Part shown: positions 43,403 through 51,745 of the stretch, in pieces | How positions within the stretch are numbered: the stretch's first letter is position 1 | Layout: every line of letters begins with the position of its first letter | From: Hyphomicrobiales bacterium | Lineage (GTDB): Bacteria; Pseudomonadota; Alphaproteobacteria; Rhizobiales; Aestuariivirgaceae | Reading direction: 5' to 3' | Length of the DNA stretch: 64,000 bases | Assembly (NCBI GenBank): GCA_025363755.1 | Contig: JANYLQ010000050.1 | Coordinates: 196,351-260,350 of the forward strand | The notes under the pieces: model-generated | Seen by the model: the letters and a program-made list of their open reading frames with translations, nothing else | Databases searched by the model: none | Told to the model about the DNA's origin: nothing | Program-made: the position numbers and the translations under genes

Positions 43403-44301
43403 CCAAATTTCATTGCCAAAGCTGCCGCACCAATTAGACCCGAATTATCACCAAGCGCTGCTGGCACAACTTGGATTTCGCGGAAAGCTGGCATTGCATA
43501 ACGATCGATCTGATTTCGAATGCCTGCCATCATCAAATCCAAGGCAGAAGACAGCCCGCCGCCGACGATCAATATTTCGGGACTGTAGAGATGGAGTAAA
43601 CTTGCAAAACCATAGCCAAGCCACTCGGCTTCTTTTGTAACCAATATTTTTGCTTTTTCGTTTCCGTCGCGCGCAAGCTGCACGGCATGCTTGCCATTGA
43701 CGAAACCGAGTTTCTGTGCCGCAATTGAGAAGTTTGTGGCCGAAGCAATTGCTTCAAAACATCCACGACCACCGCAGCCGCAAATAGGGCCAGCAGGATC
43801 AATCATCATATGGCCAACATGAGCCGCCATGCCGCGTCGCCCGTGCATCAGGTGGCCGTCCACAACAACACCTCCACCAATGCCGGTGCTGATCGTGATA
43901 TAAACGATATTGTTCAATCCACGCCCCGCGCCGAATTTCCATTCGCCGTTGGCAGCAGCCACACCATCATTTTCCAGAACCACGGGTAGTGACAGTTTCT
44001 CAGACAACGTGTCGCGTAAGGGAAAGTTTAACCAGCCGGGAAGTGTGGGCAAGTCAGAGGTTCGGCCGTTGTCTAAATCAAGAGGGCCGGGCGAAGACAC
44101 GCCTGCCGCGCTGATACGTTCGTTAAAGTCTTCGCCAACTTCGGCGGCCAGCTTCACCATTTGGCCAATCACGGCATGTGGCCCACCTGCAACATCAGTG
44201 GCCACTGCCGCGCGGCGCAGCAATTGACCTTGCCCGTCAATCACAGCCAAACGCAATTGCGTTCCACCCAAATCAATCCCGAGGGTTAAATCCTTCGTCA
44301 T
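43399..44301 (-). CDS. ROK-family sugar kinase (AlsK/NagK/Glk-like)
   Basis: A 300-residue protein of the ROK family. The N-terminal ATP-binding motif is LGIDLGGTQLRLAV. The zinc-binding ROK signature is MIDPAGPICGCGGRGCFEAIAS, with the HVGHMMIDP histidine. It phosphorylates a hexose or amino sugar; glucose, allose, N-acetylglucosamine and N-acetylmannosamine are possible. The start at 44301 is chosen because its ATGA overlaps the stop codon of the epimerase gene, as expected for coupling. It ends a five-gene carbohydrate operon. The order epimerase-ROK kinase resembles alsE-alsK of E. coli. Confidence 0.88.
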   Translation of the reverse strand: MTKDLTLGIDLGGTQLRLAVIDGQGQLLRRAAVATDVAGGPHAVIGQMVKLAAEVGEDFNERISAAGVSSPGPLDLDNGRTSDLPTLPGWLNFPLRDTLSEKLSLPVVLENDGVAAANGEWKFGAGRGLNNIVYITISTGIGGGVVVDGHLMHGRRGMAAHVGHMMIDPAGPICGCGGRGCFEAIASATNFSIAAQKLGFVNGKHAVQLARDGNEKAKILVTKEAEWLGYGFASLLHLYSPEILIVGGGLSSALDLMMAGIRNQIDRYAMPAFREIQVVPAALGDNSGLIGAAALAMKFG

Positions 44302-45002
44302 TTCTGCGCATGCACCCAAGCAAAGCGCTGGGCCAAATCCGTTGCACCAAAGGCCAGAGATCCCATCACAATCGTTTCAGCGCCAGCCGCACGCAGCACC
44401 GGAACAGTGTTTTCACGAATGCCACCATCAGCGGCCACGATAATACGTCGAGTAGCATTGGCCACCAAGGAGCGCGCCGCGCGAAGCCGGGCAGGGGCTT
44501 TATCATCAAGGCCAACACCTTTGATGCCCATGCGCGTGCCCAGCAATGTGAACATATCAATGTGCGGCACAAATTTAGCGGTGTCTGTTACTGCTGTGTG
44601 AAGCTGCAACACAACACCAGTTTTGAGGCCAGCTGCTTTGACAGCTTCAAGAGCTTCCAATGCATTGGTGTTTTCGGCATGAACGCTAATGAGATCAGCA
44701 CCTGCTTCTGCAAATTGCGCAACTTGATCCATTAAAATACGATCGGCGACCATAAGATGCACATGAATGGGCTTGGCTGTCGCCTTGCGCACACTCGCTA
44801 ATAAATCGGGAAAGAACAACATAGCGGGTGAAAAATGCCCATCTGACACGTCCACATGAAAAATATCGGTGAATGGCTCTATGCGTTTCGTATCATCAGT
44901 CAATCTGCCCAGATCAGCCGACCAAAGCGAAATCTCAGCCATCAAACGATTTTTGGGCAAAGTGTTGAACCAATCGGCAGCAGGGCGGGCGGTAACGTTC
45001 AA
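44298..45002 (-). CDS. Ribulose-phosphate 3-epimerase family protein (AlsE-like)
   Basis: A 234-residue TIM-barrel epimerase. The metal and acid-base residues are present: FHVDVSDGHFSP, the His of IHVHLMVAD, and the Asp of AADGGIREN. It starts with TTG, with GAGG seven bases upstream. Rpe interconverts ribulose 5-phosphate and xylulose 5-phosphate; AlsE acts on allulose 6-phosphate. The operon partners (ROK kinase, sugar isomerase, Gfo/Idh oxidoreductase) favour a role in a special hexose pathway rather than the housekeeping pentose pathway, but the substrate cannot be fixed. Confidence 0.85.
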   Translation of the reverse strand: MNVTARPAADWFNTLPKNRLMAEISLWSADLGRLTDDTKRIEPFTDIFHVDVSDGHFSPAMLFFPDLLASVRKATAKPIHVHLMVADRILMDQVAQFAEAGADLISVHAENTNALEALEAVKAAGLKTGVVLQLHTAVTDTAKFVPHIDMFTLLGTRMGIKGVGLDDKAPARLRAARSLVANATRRIIVAADGGIRENTVPVLRAAGAETIVMGSLAFGATDLAQRFAWVHAQK

Positions 45003-45050
45003 GATAAAACCTCTATCGTTAAAAGTTGGAGAAACATCCGTTTGAATTGA

Positions 45051-45875
45051 TCACAGCTCTAAAACTCTTTTGAGAAACTCCGCAACTTTTGGGGCTTCTG
45101 ATTCAGTCAAGCCGTGGGTGATGAGTGGGCCATTAAAGCCCGTTTGTTTCAAACAACCCACAAAATGAGAAAAGTCCATAACACCAGTTCCAGCTGCCAC
45201 AAATTCGCCTATTGGATTGCGATCCTTTGCATGAGCCATAGAAATATGGCCCGCCAAAACATCCACCGCTCGAGAGATAATCTCAAGGCGCATTTTTTTT
45301 GTTTCGATTTCAAAAAGATTTGCAGGGTCAAGCACGATACGCAAACGTTTTGAATTCATCTGATCAATCAATCGTTTGGCCTGTTGCGCCGATGAAACAA
45401 TGTTGGCCAATTCAGGTTCAATGCCTAAATCAACACCATGCGCTTCGGCAAGTTGCAAGGCCTTCGCCATTTCATCACGCATATCGCGCCAGGCGTCGGG
45501 TGAGGAATTATCCTTATGCCAGCGCCATTGATCTTCCACATCACGAGAGCCAGTACATAGTGTTACTAGATTTGTTCCCATAGTCTTGGCATTCGCAATA
45601 ATCACAGCAAGGCGGCGCAATCCATCGGCACGAACAGCTGGGTTAGGGTGCGCCATATTATAAGTGCCGGAAATGGCAGCTATTGAAACGTCTGACAATT
45701 TTGAAGCTGCATTGATTTCTGAAATTATTGAACCAGAAATTTCATCAGGCATGGATGGCAATCCAACACAAGCCATATTGAACTGTGTCGTTTCATATCC
45801 CGCAGCCCGAACCGCGTTTAAAACAGGCAGTGCGCCTTTAACTGAAAACGTCTTGGCAAAGATGCCACGCTGCAT
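45051..45875 (-). CDS. Sugar phosphate isomerase/epimerase family protein (xylose-isomerase-like TIM barrel)
   Basis: A 274-residue protein of the AP endonuclease 2/xylose isomerase-like barrel. Conserved metal-site segments are LGIEPELANIV, IVLDPANLFE, ISMAHAKDRN and the late GFNGPLITHG. Members isomerise or epimerise free or phosphorylated sugars, inosose or hydroxypyruvate. The start overlaps the Gfo/Idh stop codon by one base (TGATG). There is a 48-base gap to the next gene. Confidence 0.85.
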   Translation of the reverse strand: MQRGIFAKTFSVKGALPVLNAVRAAGYETTQFNMACVGLPSMPDEISGSIISEINAASKLSDVSIAAISGTYNMAHPNPAVRADGLRRLAVIIANAKTMGTNLVTLCTGSRDVEDQWRWHKDNSSPDAWRDMRDEMAKALQLAEAHGVDLGIEPELANIVSSAQQAKRLIDQMNSKRLRIVLDPANLFEIETKKMRLEIISRAVDVLAGHISMAHAKDRNPIGEFVAAGTGVMDFSHFVGCLKQTGFNGPLITHGLTESEAPKVAEFLKRVLEL

Positions 45876-46951
45876 CAGACGAGACCGCTCACATCGGAAA
45901 GACGCACTGATTTTCCCGACTGCACTGATTGTGCCACTGCCGCCATGGCCCGCACCGACGCAATACCATCTTGAATATCAGCACCGCGCATGGCAGCACC
46001 ATCCAATATCACATCTGCAAAACCTTCTAGTTGACGTCGATAAAAATGCCCATCAGCACCAAGAGGCCTGCGATAGGTCGCATCCTTCTCGTGAAAAATT
46101 TCAACGTCGGATGATTTGTAGTACCATGGATTGTAAGTCTTCGCAGCCACACTGCCATGCTCGCCATACAGTGTCAGCCCTTCGCTCCAATCCATACGGA
46201 TGGCCACAGTGAGATCCAAATGGCCCATACAACCATTTGTAAAATCCACATCAATGAACCAGCTGTAAGCGCCAAACTTTTCGTTGAGCCTGGCATTGAC
46301 CTCAGTTATTTCACCACAATAGTAACGTGCCAAATCCAGCAGATGGCAGCCGTGAGCCAACATGTAATAGCGTTTGAGATCAGACTTCGGATTTACGGTG
46401 GGTTTACGCGCCGAGGCGCTGAGAATGGGGAGCGGTTGAACCGCGTCTGTCATTGGATAACGATGCGTTGAATCACAATACCAAGCTTTAAATGCCAGTT
46501 GTTGACCCATTTCATCTTGAGCAAAAGCGCGACCCGCCTCAAGGCCGGGATCAAAGCGAAGCATGTGGCCGATCTGCAAAACCTTACCAGACTTTGCGAC
46601 TGCCGCCGCAAGCCCTTCAACTTCTTCAACGCCAACGCCAATGGGCTTTTCGCAAAGCACATGCTTACCCGCATTCAGCGCCATGATAGAGGCCGGAACA
46701 TGAAATGCATCGGAAGTAGCAATGATCACTGCATCAAGCGCCGGATCATCCAACATTTTCTGATAATCAAGATAACGCTTTTGTGGCAAATAAGTATTAC
46801 CCATCCGCTCCACTAAATCTTCGGCCACATCGCAAATAGCATAAAGATTAACGTTGCAGGCTTTTACCGCAGATTCAAAATGAGCAAATTGAGCAATCGG
46901 GCCGCAACCCAGAACGCCAACATTCAATCGCCGATCTTGTTTCTTCGGCAT
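45875..46951 (-). CDS. Gfo/Idh/MocA-family NAD(P)-dependent oxidoreductase
   Basis: A 358-residue protein. The N-terminal Rossmann fold has VGVLGCGPIAQFAHFES (about 11-27), and the family motif is HVLCEKPIGVGVEEVEGL with the catalytic Lys. The C-terminal domain has the DLARYYCGEI segment. Enzymes of this family oxidise or reduce sugars, inositols or sugar acids with bound NAD(P). It starts four bases after the hydrolase gene and overlaps the isomerase gene, inside the five-gene operon. The substrate is unknown; myo-inositol or a hexose is plausible. Confidence 0.9.
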   Translation of the reverse strand: MPKKQDRRLNVGVLGCGPIAQFAHFESAVKACNVNLYAICDVAEDLVERMGNTYLPQKRYLDYQKMLDDPALDAVIIATSDAFHVPASIMALNAGKHVLCEKPIGVGVEEVEGLAAAVAKSGKVLQIGHMLRFDPGLEAGRAFAQDEMGQQLAFKAWYCDSTHRYPMTDAVQPLPILSASARKPTVNPKSDLKRYYMLAHGCHLLDLARYYCGEITEVNARLNEKFGAYSWFIDVDFTNGCMGHLDLTVAIRMDWSEGLTLYGEHGSVAAKTYNPWYYKSSDVEIFHEKDATYRRPLGADGHFYRRQLEGFADVILDGAAMRGADIQDGIASVRAMAAVAQSVQSGKSVRLSDVSGLV

Positions 46952-46955
46952 CGGC

Positions 46956-47603
46956 TTAACGTTCCATTGTTAAGCGCCGATCAACGTAATCTGCGCAAAT
47001 CTTCGTCAGCTCATCTATCTTGCCTTCAAAGAAATGGTTCGCATCTGGCATTACCTTGTGTTCGATAGTGATGCCTTTTTGCGTTTTCAACTTTGACACA
47101 AGAGTGTGTACAGCCTCAGGGGCTGTCACTGTATCCTTGCCACCATTCACAAACAGGCCCGAAGCCGGGCAGGGGGCGAGGAATGAGAAGTCGTAATGCT
47201 TGGCCAAAGGCGCAATCGAAATGAAGCCCGAAATTTCTGGGCGGCGCATCAAGAGCTGCATGGAAATCCAAGCGCCAAAAGAAATACCGGCAATCCAGCA
47301 TATCTTTGACTCGCGGTTAAGCGCTTGCATCCAATCAAGAGCCGACGCCGCATCTGCCAATTCGCCTGCGCCATTGTCAAATAACCCTTGGCTGCGGCCA
47401 ACGCCCCGGAAATTAAACCGCAAAACGGAAAATCCACGCGATTGATAGAGCTGGTAAAGCGAATGAACAATCGGGTTGTTCATCGTGCCGCCAAATGTGG
47501 GGTGAGGATGCAGGATCAGGGCTATCGGGGCGGCTGCGGACTTTCCTTGATGATACCGCGCTTCAATGCGCCCTGCTGGTCCGTTAAAAATCACTTCTGG
47601 CAT
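46956..47603 (-). CDS. Alpha/beta-hydrolase (COG2945-like)
   Basis: A 215-residue alpha/beta-hydrolase. The early segment LILHPHPTFGGTMNNPIV is typical of this small-hydrolase group. The nucleophile elbow is AGISFGAW, and the catalytic His is in PDANHFFEGK. The substrate is not evident; related proteins are esterases or lipid or sugar-ester hydrolases. It is first in the operon with the Gfo/Idh oxidoreductase, four bases before it, which may mean it frees a sugar from an ester or simply shares a promoter. Confidence 0.85.
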   Translation of the reverse strand: MPEVIFNGPAGRIEARYHQGKSAAAPIALILHPHPTFGGTMNNPIVHSLYQLYQSRGFSVLRFNFRGVGRSQGLFDNGAGELADAASALDWMQALNRESKICWIAGISFGAWISMQLLMRRPEISGFISIAPLAKHYDFSFLAPCPASGLFVNGGKDTVTAPEAVHTLVSKLKTQKGITIEHKVMPDANHFFEGKIDELTKICADYVDRRLTMER

Positions 47604-47657
47604 AGCATTCCCAATTCTGTAGGTTAACGGGCGTCACTGGCACATGGCTGCCATTTG

Positions 47658-47685
47658 TTGACTCCGCTACTCGGATTTATTATAT
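47658..47685 (+). promoter_or_regulatory. Candidate promoter and Rrf2/IscR operator of the suf operon
   Basis: TTGACTCCGCTACTCGGATT joins a good -35 (TTGACT, 47658-47663) to the half-site ACTCGG. TTATAT/TATATG follows at 16-17 bases as a -10. GACT-N5-ACTCGG resembles operators bound by [Fe-S] Rrf2/IscR proteins. It lies about 120 bases before iscR, so autoregulation is likely but inferred. Confidence 0.45.
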
Positions 47686-47801
47686 GACATATGAAAGGTT
47701 GCCGTTTTCTCGGAAACCAATCGCCATCATCGTTCCGACGGGCTTTAGCACGGGGCGGGGGGCAAAAAGCAAGCTTTTCGTGATTGGATAATGGTTTAGC
47801 C

Positions 47802-48269
47802 ATGAAAATGAGCACCAAAGGGCGTTATGCCGTGATGGCGATGGTTGATATTGGCGAAAATGCCAATGGCAAACCTGTGTCTTTGGCCGAAATTGCCGAC
47901 CGCCAGGATATTAGCCAAGAATATCTCGAACAACTATTCGGTAAACTGCGCCGCGCTGGATTGGTGACGAGTGCGCGCGGGCCGGGCGGAGGCTATGTGC
48001 TGGCGCGTGACGCGGCTGATATTAACATGAGTGAAGTGATTTTGGCGGTGGATGAAGAATTGCGTATCACCCGCTGCGACGGCTCGGCCATTGATGGCTG
48101 TGTGAAAGGCACGCGCTGCTGCGCCCATGATCTGTGGTCGTCGATGGGCAGGCAGATGATGGGCTTCTTGGATTCGATTACGCTGGAAGATGTTGTCTCC
48201 AAGCGCAATTTGGCTTTGGCTGCATCAATCAAACAAACCAAAGATCGCCATATTAGGCCGCTTGCATGA
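47802..48269 (+). CDS. iscR: Rrf2-family [Fe-S] transcriptional regulator (IscR-like)
   Basis: A 155-residue protein with an Rrf2 winged helix-turn-helix (about 1-80, MSTKGRYAVMAMVDIGE). The iron-sulfur ligands are Cys92, Cys100 and Cys106, with His109 (RCDGSAIDGCVKGTRCCAHD), close to IscR with a small insertion. It senses cluster status and controls the suf operon it heads. The ATG at 47802 starts the standard N-terminus MKMSTKGRYAV; a TTG six codons upstream is less likely. Its stop overlaps the cysteine desulfurase start by four bases. Confidence 0.92.
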   Translation: MKMSTKGRYAVMAMVDIGENANGKPVSLAEIADRQDISQEYLEQLFGKLRRAGLVTSARGPGGGYVLARDAADINMSEVILAVDEELRITRCDGSAIDGCVKGTRCCAHDLWSSMGRQMMGFLDSITLEDVVSKRNLALAASIKQTKDRHIRPLA

Positions 48270-49348
48270 GAGCCTACCTCGACCATAACGCCACCAGCCC
48301 GCTTCGCCCATCTGTGAAAGCGGCGATGATTGCGGCTATGGATGTGGGCGGCAACGCGTCATCTGTGCACGGTGAGGGCAGGGCGGCGCGAAAGCTGCTC
48401 GGTGATGCACGCGAAAAGTTAGGGTTCTGGTTCGGCTGCTTGCCACAGATGATTATTTTTACCAGCGGTGGCACAGAAGCCAACAATATGGCGCTTCGCG
48501 GTGTTTCGGTGGAGCGGATTTTGGTTTCGGCGGTGGAGCATCATTCGGTTCTGGCAGCAGCGAAAGCCAGTGGCAAAAGAGTAGAGATTATCCCCGTAGA
48601 TAAATTTGGCCGCGTGGAAATATCATTGCTTGAGAAAATGCTGGCGGGCCCAAAGGCTTTGGTGTCGGTGATGATCGCCAACAATGAAACCGGTGTTATC
48701 CAACCGATTGATAAAATTGCAGCACTCGTTCACACTGCGGGTTCATTGCTGCATGTCGATGCCGTTCAAGCCGTGGGCAAGCGGCAAGTGAATTTTGGGT
48801 TGCTTGGCGTTGATATGATGACGGCGGCTGCACACAAGGTGGGCGGGCCAACAGGCATTGGCGCATTGATCATTCGTGATGGTCTGGTTGTTGAACCGCT
48901 GCTGCAGGGCGGTGGCCAGGAATTGCGCCGCCGGGCAGGCACTGAGAACTTAGTGAACATCGCAGGCTTTGCGGCGCTGGCAGATGAGCCACAGCTTGAT
49001 ACTTATGAACTCACTGATAGGTTGGGAGCGGCGTTGGAAGACGTGACGATTTTCAGCGACGGTGTTGAACGGCTGTGCAACACAACCAATTTCGCAACGC
49101 CAGGCATGAACGCTGAAACGCTGCTGATGAACTTTGATCTTGAAGGTGTCGCCTTATCATCTGGTTCCGCATGTTCATCTGGAAAAGTGGCTGCGTCACA
49201 TGTGCTTTCTGCCATGGGCGTTTCAGCTGAACTATCGAAAGCTGCCATCCGTATTAGCTTGGGATGGAACACATCCGACGAAGACATCAACCATTTTATT
49301 TCCGCATGGCGCAAGATTTCCAAGCGCCATCAATCGAAAGCAGCTTAA
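48266..49348 (+). CDS. iscS: Cysteine desulfurase, IscS/NifS type
   Basis: A 360-residue PLP-dependent enzyme. Conserved parts are YLDHNATSPLRPSVK, FTSGGTEANNMALRG, the PLP-lysine segment AHKVGGPTGIGAL and the loop LSSGSACSSGKVAASHVL with the catalytic Cys. It takes sulfur from cysteine for Fe-S assembly. This is the first of two desulfurases in the operon; the other is SufS. It is coupled to iscR by a four-base overlap. Confidence 0.93.
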   Translation: MRAYLDHNATSPLRPSVKAAMIAAMDVGGNASSVHGEGRAARKLLGDAREKLGFWFGCLPQMIIFTSGGTEANNMALRGVSVERILVSAVEHHSVLAAAKASGKRVEIIPVDKFGRVEISLLEKMLAGPKALVSVMIANNETGVIQPIDKIAALVHTAGSLLHVDAVQAVGKRQVNFGLLGVDMMTAAAHKVGGPTGIGALIIRDGLVVEPLLQGGGQELRRRAGTENLVNIAGFAALADEPQLDTYELTDRLGAALEDVTIFSDGVERLCNTTNFATPGMNAETLLMNFDLEGVALSSGSACSSGKVAASHVLSAMGVSAELSKAAIRISLGWNTSDEDINHFISAWRKISKRHQSKAA

Positions 49349-49351
49349 TTT

Positions 49352-50866
49352 ATGGCCGACCAAGATACCATTGATCTCGTTAAAACCATTGAAGTCGATA
49401 AATATAAATACGGCTTCGAAACCGATATCGAGTCGGACTACGCGCCAAAGGGCTTGAATGAAGACATTGTGCGCTTCATCTCCAACAAAAAGGGTGAGCC
49501 ACAATGGATGCTGGATTGGCGCTTGGAAGCGTATCGCGCTTGGTTGCACATGGAAGAGCCGACTTGGGCCAAAGTTCATTATCCCAAAATTGATTTTCAG
49601 GATTTGTATTATTATGCCGCGCCAAAATCCATGGCCGCGCCAAAAAGCTTGGATGAGATTGATCCGAAGCTTTTGGAAACCTACGCCAAGCTTGGCATTC
49701 CGTTAAAAGAGCAGGAAATCCTCGCGGGCATTCGCAAGCAAGGCGAACCCAGCCACTTAGATGACGAAGGCAACGAAATCATCGCAGGCCGCGTGGCCAT
49801 CGATGCGGTCTTTGATTCCGTGTCGGTTGTCACGACATTCAAGGCCGAACTCGCCAAGGCGGGTGTGATTTTCTGTTCGATCTCGGAAGCACTGCGTGAA
49901 CACCCTGAATTGGTGAAGCAATATCTAGGTTCAGTTGTGCCGCAAAATGATAATTACTATGCAGGGCTTAACAGCGCTGTGTTTTCGGATGGCTCATTTG
50001 TTTATGTGCCACCCGGCGTGCGCTGCCCTATGGAACTTTCAACTTATTTCCGTATGAACGCCAAAAACACGGGCCAGTTTGAGCGCACCTTGATCATCGC
50101 CGATAAGGGTTCTTATGTTTCATACTTGGAAGGCTGCACCGCGCCAACCCGTGAAGAAAGCCAACTCCATGCTGCTGTGGTGGAACTCATCGCCCATGAA
50201 GATGCTGAGATAAAATATTCCACCGTGCAAAACTGGTATCCCGGTGATGCTGAAGGAAAAGGCGGTGTCTATAATTTTGTGACCAAGCGCGGCGATTGCC
50301 GTGGCGCTCGGTCTAAAATTTCATGGACGCAAGTTGAAACCGGCAGCGCCATCACTTGGAAATATCCAAGCGTGATCTTGCGCGGCGAAAGTTCGCGCGG
50401 TGAATTTTATTCCATCGCTATCAGCAATGGTCGTCAGCAAGTTGACTCAGGCACCAAGATGATTCACTTGGGCAAGAACAGCTCCAGCCGCATCATCAGC
50501 AAAGGTATCGCCGCGGGCCGTTCGGATAATACCTATCGTGGGTTAGTATCTGCGCATCGCAAGGCGACGAATGCCAGAAATTTCACGCAGTGTGATTCAC
50601 TTTTGATCGGAGATCAATGCGGCGCACACACGGTGCCCTACATTGAGTCAAAAACCTCAACTGCCCAATTTGAACACGAAGCCACGACGAGCAAGATCAG
50701 CGATGATCAAATGTTCTACTGCATGTCACGCGGGCTTTCGCAAGAAGAAGCGGTAGCCCTGATCGTCAACGGCTTCGTCCGCGACGTACTGCAACAACTC
50801 CCTATGGAATTCATGGCCGAAACGCAGAAGCTGATCGGCATCTCACTCGAAGGATCAGTCGGCTAA
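49352..50866 (+). CDS. sufB: Fe-S cluster assembly scaffold SufB
   Basis: A 504-residue protein with the SufB beta-helix core. Conserved are [73 protein letters not shown] and [20 protein letters not shown]. The last of these carries Cys residues used for sulfur and cluster building. It works with SufC and SufD as the SufBCD scaffold. It starts three bases after iscS and is followed by sufC one base later. Confidence 0.97.
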   Translation: MADQDTIDLVKTIEVDKYKYGFETDIESDYAPKGLNEDIVRFISNKKGEPQWMLDWRLEAYRAWLHMEEPTWAKVHYPKIDFQDLYYYAAPKSMAAPKSLDEIDPKLLETYAKLGIPLKEQEILAGIRKQGEPSHLDDEGNEIIAGRVAIDAVFDSVSVVTTFKAELAKAGVIFCSISEALREHPELVKQYLGSVVPQNDNYYAGLNSAVFSDGSFVYVPPGVRCPMELSTYFRMNAKNTGQFERTLIIADKGSYVSYLEGCTAPTREESQLHAAVVELIAHEDAEIKYSTVQNWYPGDAEGKGGVYNFVTKRGDCRGARSKISWTQVETGSAITWKYPSVILRGESSRGEFYSIAISNGRQQVDSGTKMIHLGKNSSSRIISKGIAAGRSDNTYRGLVSAHRKATNARNFTQCDSLLIGDQCGAHTVPYIESKTSTAQFEHEATTSKISDDQMFYCMSRGLSQEEAVALIVNGFVRDVLQQLPMEFMAETQKLIGISLEGSVG

Positions 50867-50867
50867 T

Positions 50868-51620
50868 ATGCTCACCATCAATAACCTCCACGTCAAACTC
50901 GAAGACGAACCGCGCGAAATTCTCAAAGGTCTTTCACTCTCCGTGAAGGCAGGCGAAGTTCATGCCATTATGGGGCCGAATGGTTCGGGCAAGTCTACGC
51001 TGTCCTATGTGCTTTCGGGCCGCGATGGTTATGAAGTAACTGAAGGGAGTGTAGCCTTCAAAGGCGAAGACTTGCTGGCCATGGATGCTAATACGCGCGC
51101 TGCCAAGGGCGTGTTTCTGGCCTTTCAATATCCCATCGAAATCCCCGGCGTGGCCACTATGCAGTTCCTCAAAGTGGCGCTCAATGCGCAACGTAAAGCC
51201 CGTGGCGAAAAGGAATTGTCTATTCCTGATTTCATGCGCTTTGTGAAAGAGCGGGCGGCCAAACTGAACATTAGCCAAGAAATGTTAAAGCGCCCGGTGA
51301 ATGTGGGATTCTCTGGCGGAGAAAAAAAGCGCGCCGAGATTTTGCAAATGGCTGTGCTGGAGCCTTCGCTTTGCGTATTGGATGAAACCGATTCAGGCCT
51401 CGACATTGATGCCCTTAAAGTGGTGGCCGATGGCGTGAATGCGCTGCGCTCACCTGACCGCGCCATGATCGTCATTACCCATTACCAGCGCTTGCTCGAT
51501 TACATTGTGCCTGATTTTGTGCACGTTCTATCGGCTGGTAAAATTGTGAAATCTGGCGGCAAAGAATTGGCGCATGAGTTGGAAGCCAATGGCTATGCAG
51601 AGTTTGTGGAGAAGGTTTGA
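50868..51620 (+). CDS. sufC: Fe-S cluster assembly ATPase SufC
   Basis: A 250-residue ABC-type ATPase with Walker A GPNGSGKST, the signature FSGGEKKRAEILQM, Walker B CVLDETDSGLDID and the switch His of VITHYQRLL. It powers the SufBCD complex and is not a transporter. It lies one base after sufB. It is separated from sufD by 125 bases holding a REP-like element. Confidence 0.97.
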   Translation: MLTINNLHVKLEDEPREILKGLSLSVKAGEVHAIMGPNGSGKSTLSYVLSGRDGYEVTEGSVAFKGEDLLAMDANTRAAKGVFLAFQYPIEIPGVATMQFLKVALNAQRKARGEKELSIPDFMRFVKERAAKLNISQEMLKRPVNVGFSGGEKKRAEILQMAVLEPSLCVLDETDSGLDIDALKVVADGVNALRSPDRAMIVITHYQRLLDYIVPDFVHVLSAGKIVKSGGKELAHELEANGYAEFVEKV

Positions 51621-51650
51621 GTGAGAAAAATGCTTTTCAATTTACTTCTA

Positions 51651-51726
51651 CCGTCATCCCCGCGCATGCGGGAATCTCTGTTTTCTTTGATTGAAACGCA
51701 GATGCCCGCTTTCGCGGGCATGACGG
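51651..51726. repeat. Two-hairpin REP-like repeat inside the suf operon, copy 3
   Basis: CCGTCAT (51651-51657) and ATGACGG (51720-51726) bound two GC-rich hairpins: CCCCGC-gcat-GCGGG and TGCCCGC-tttc-GCGGGCA. It has the same design as the elements at 1102 and 1843. It sits between sufC and sufD, where it could change mRNA stability and the SufC:SufD ratio. Confidence 0.75.
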
Positions 51727-51745
51727 CCGTTTCTGAGGTGTTGGT

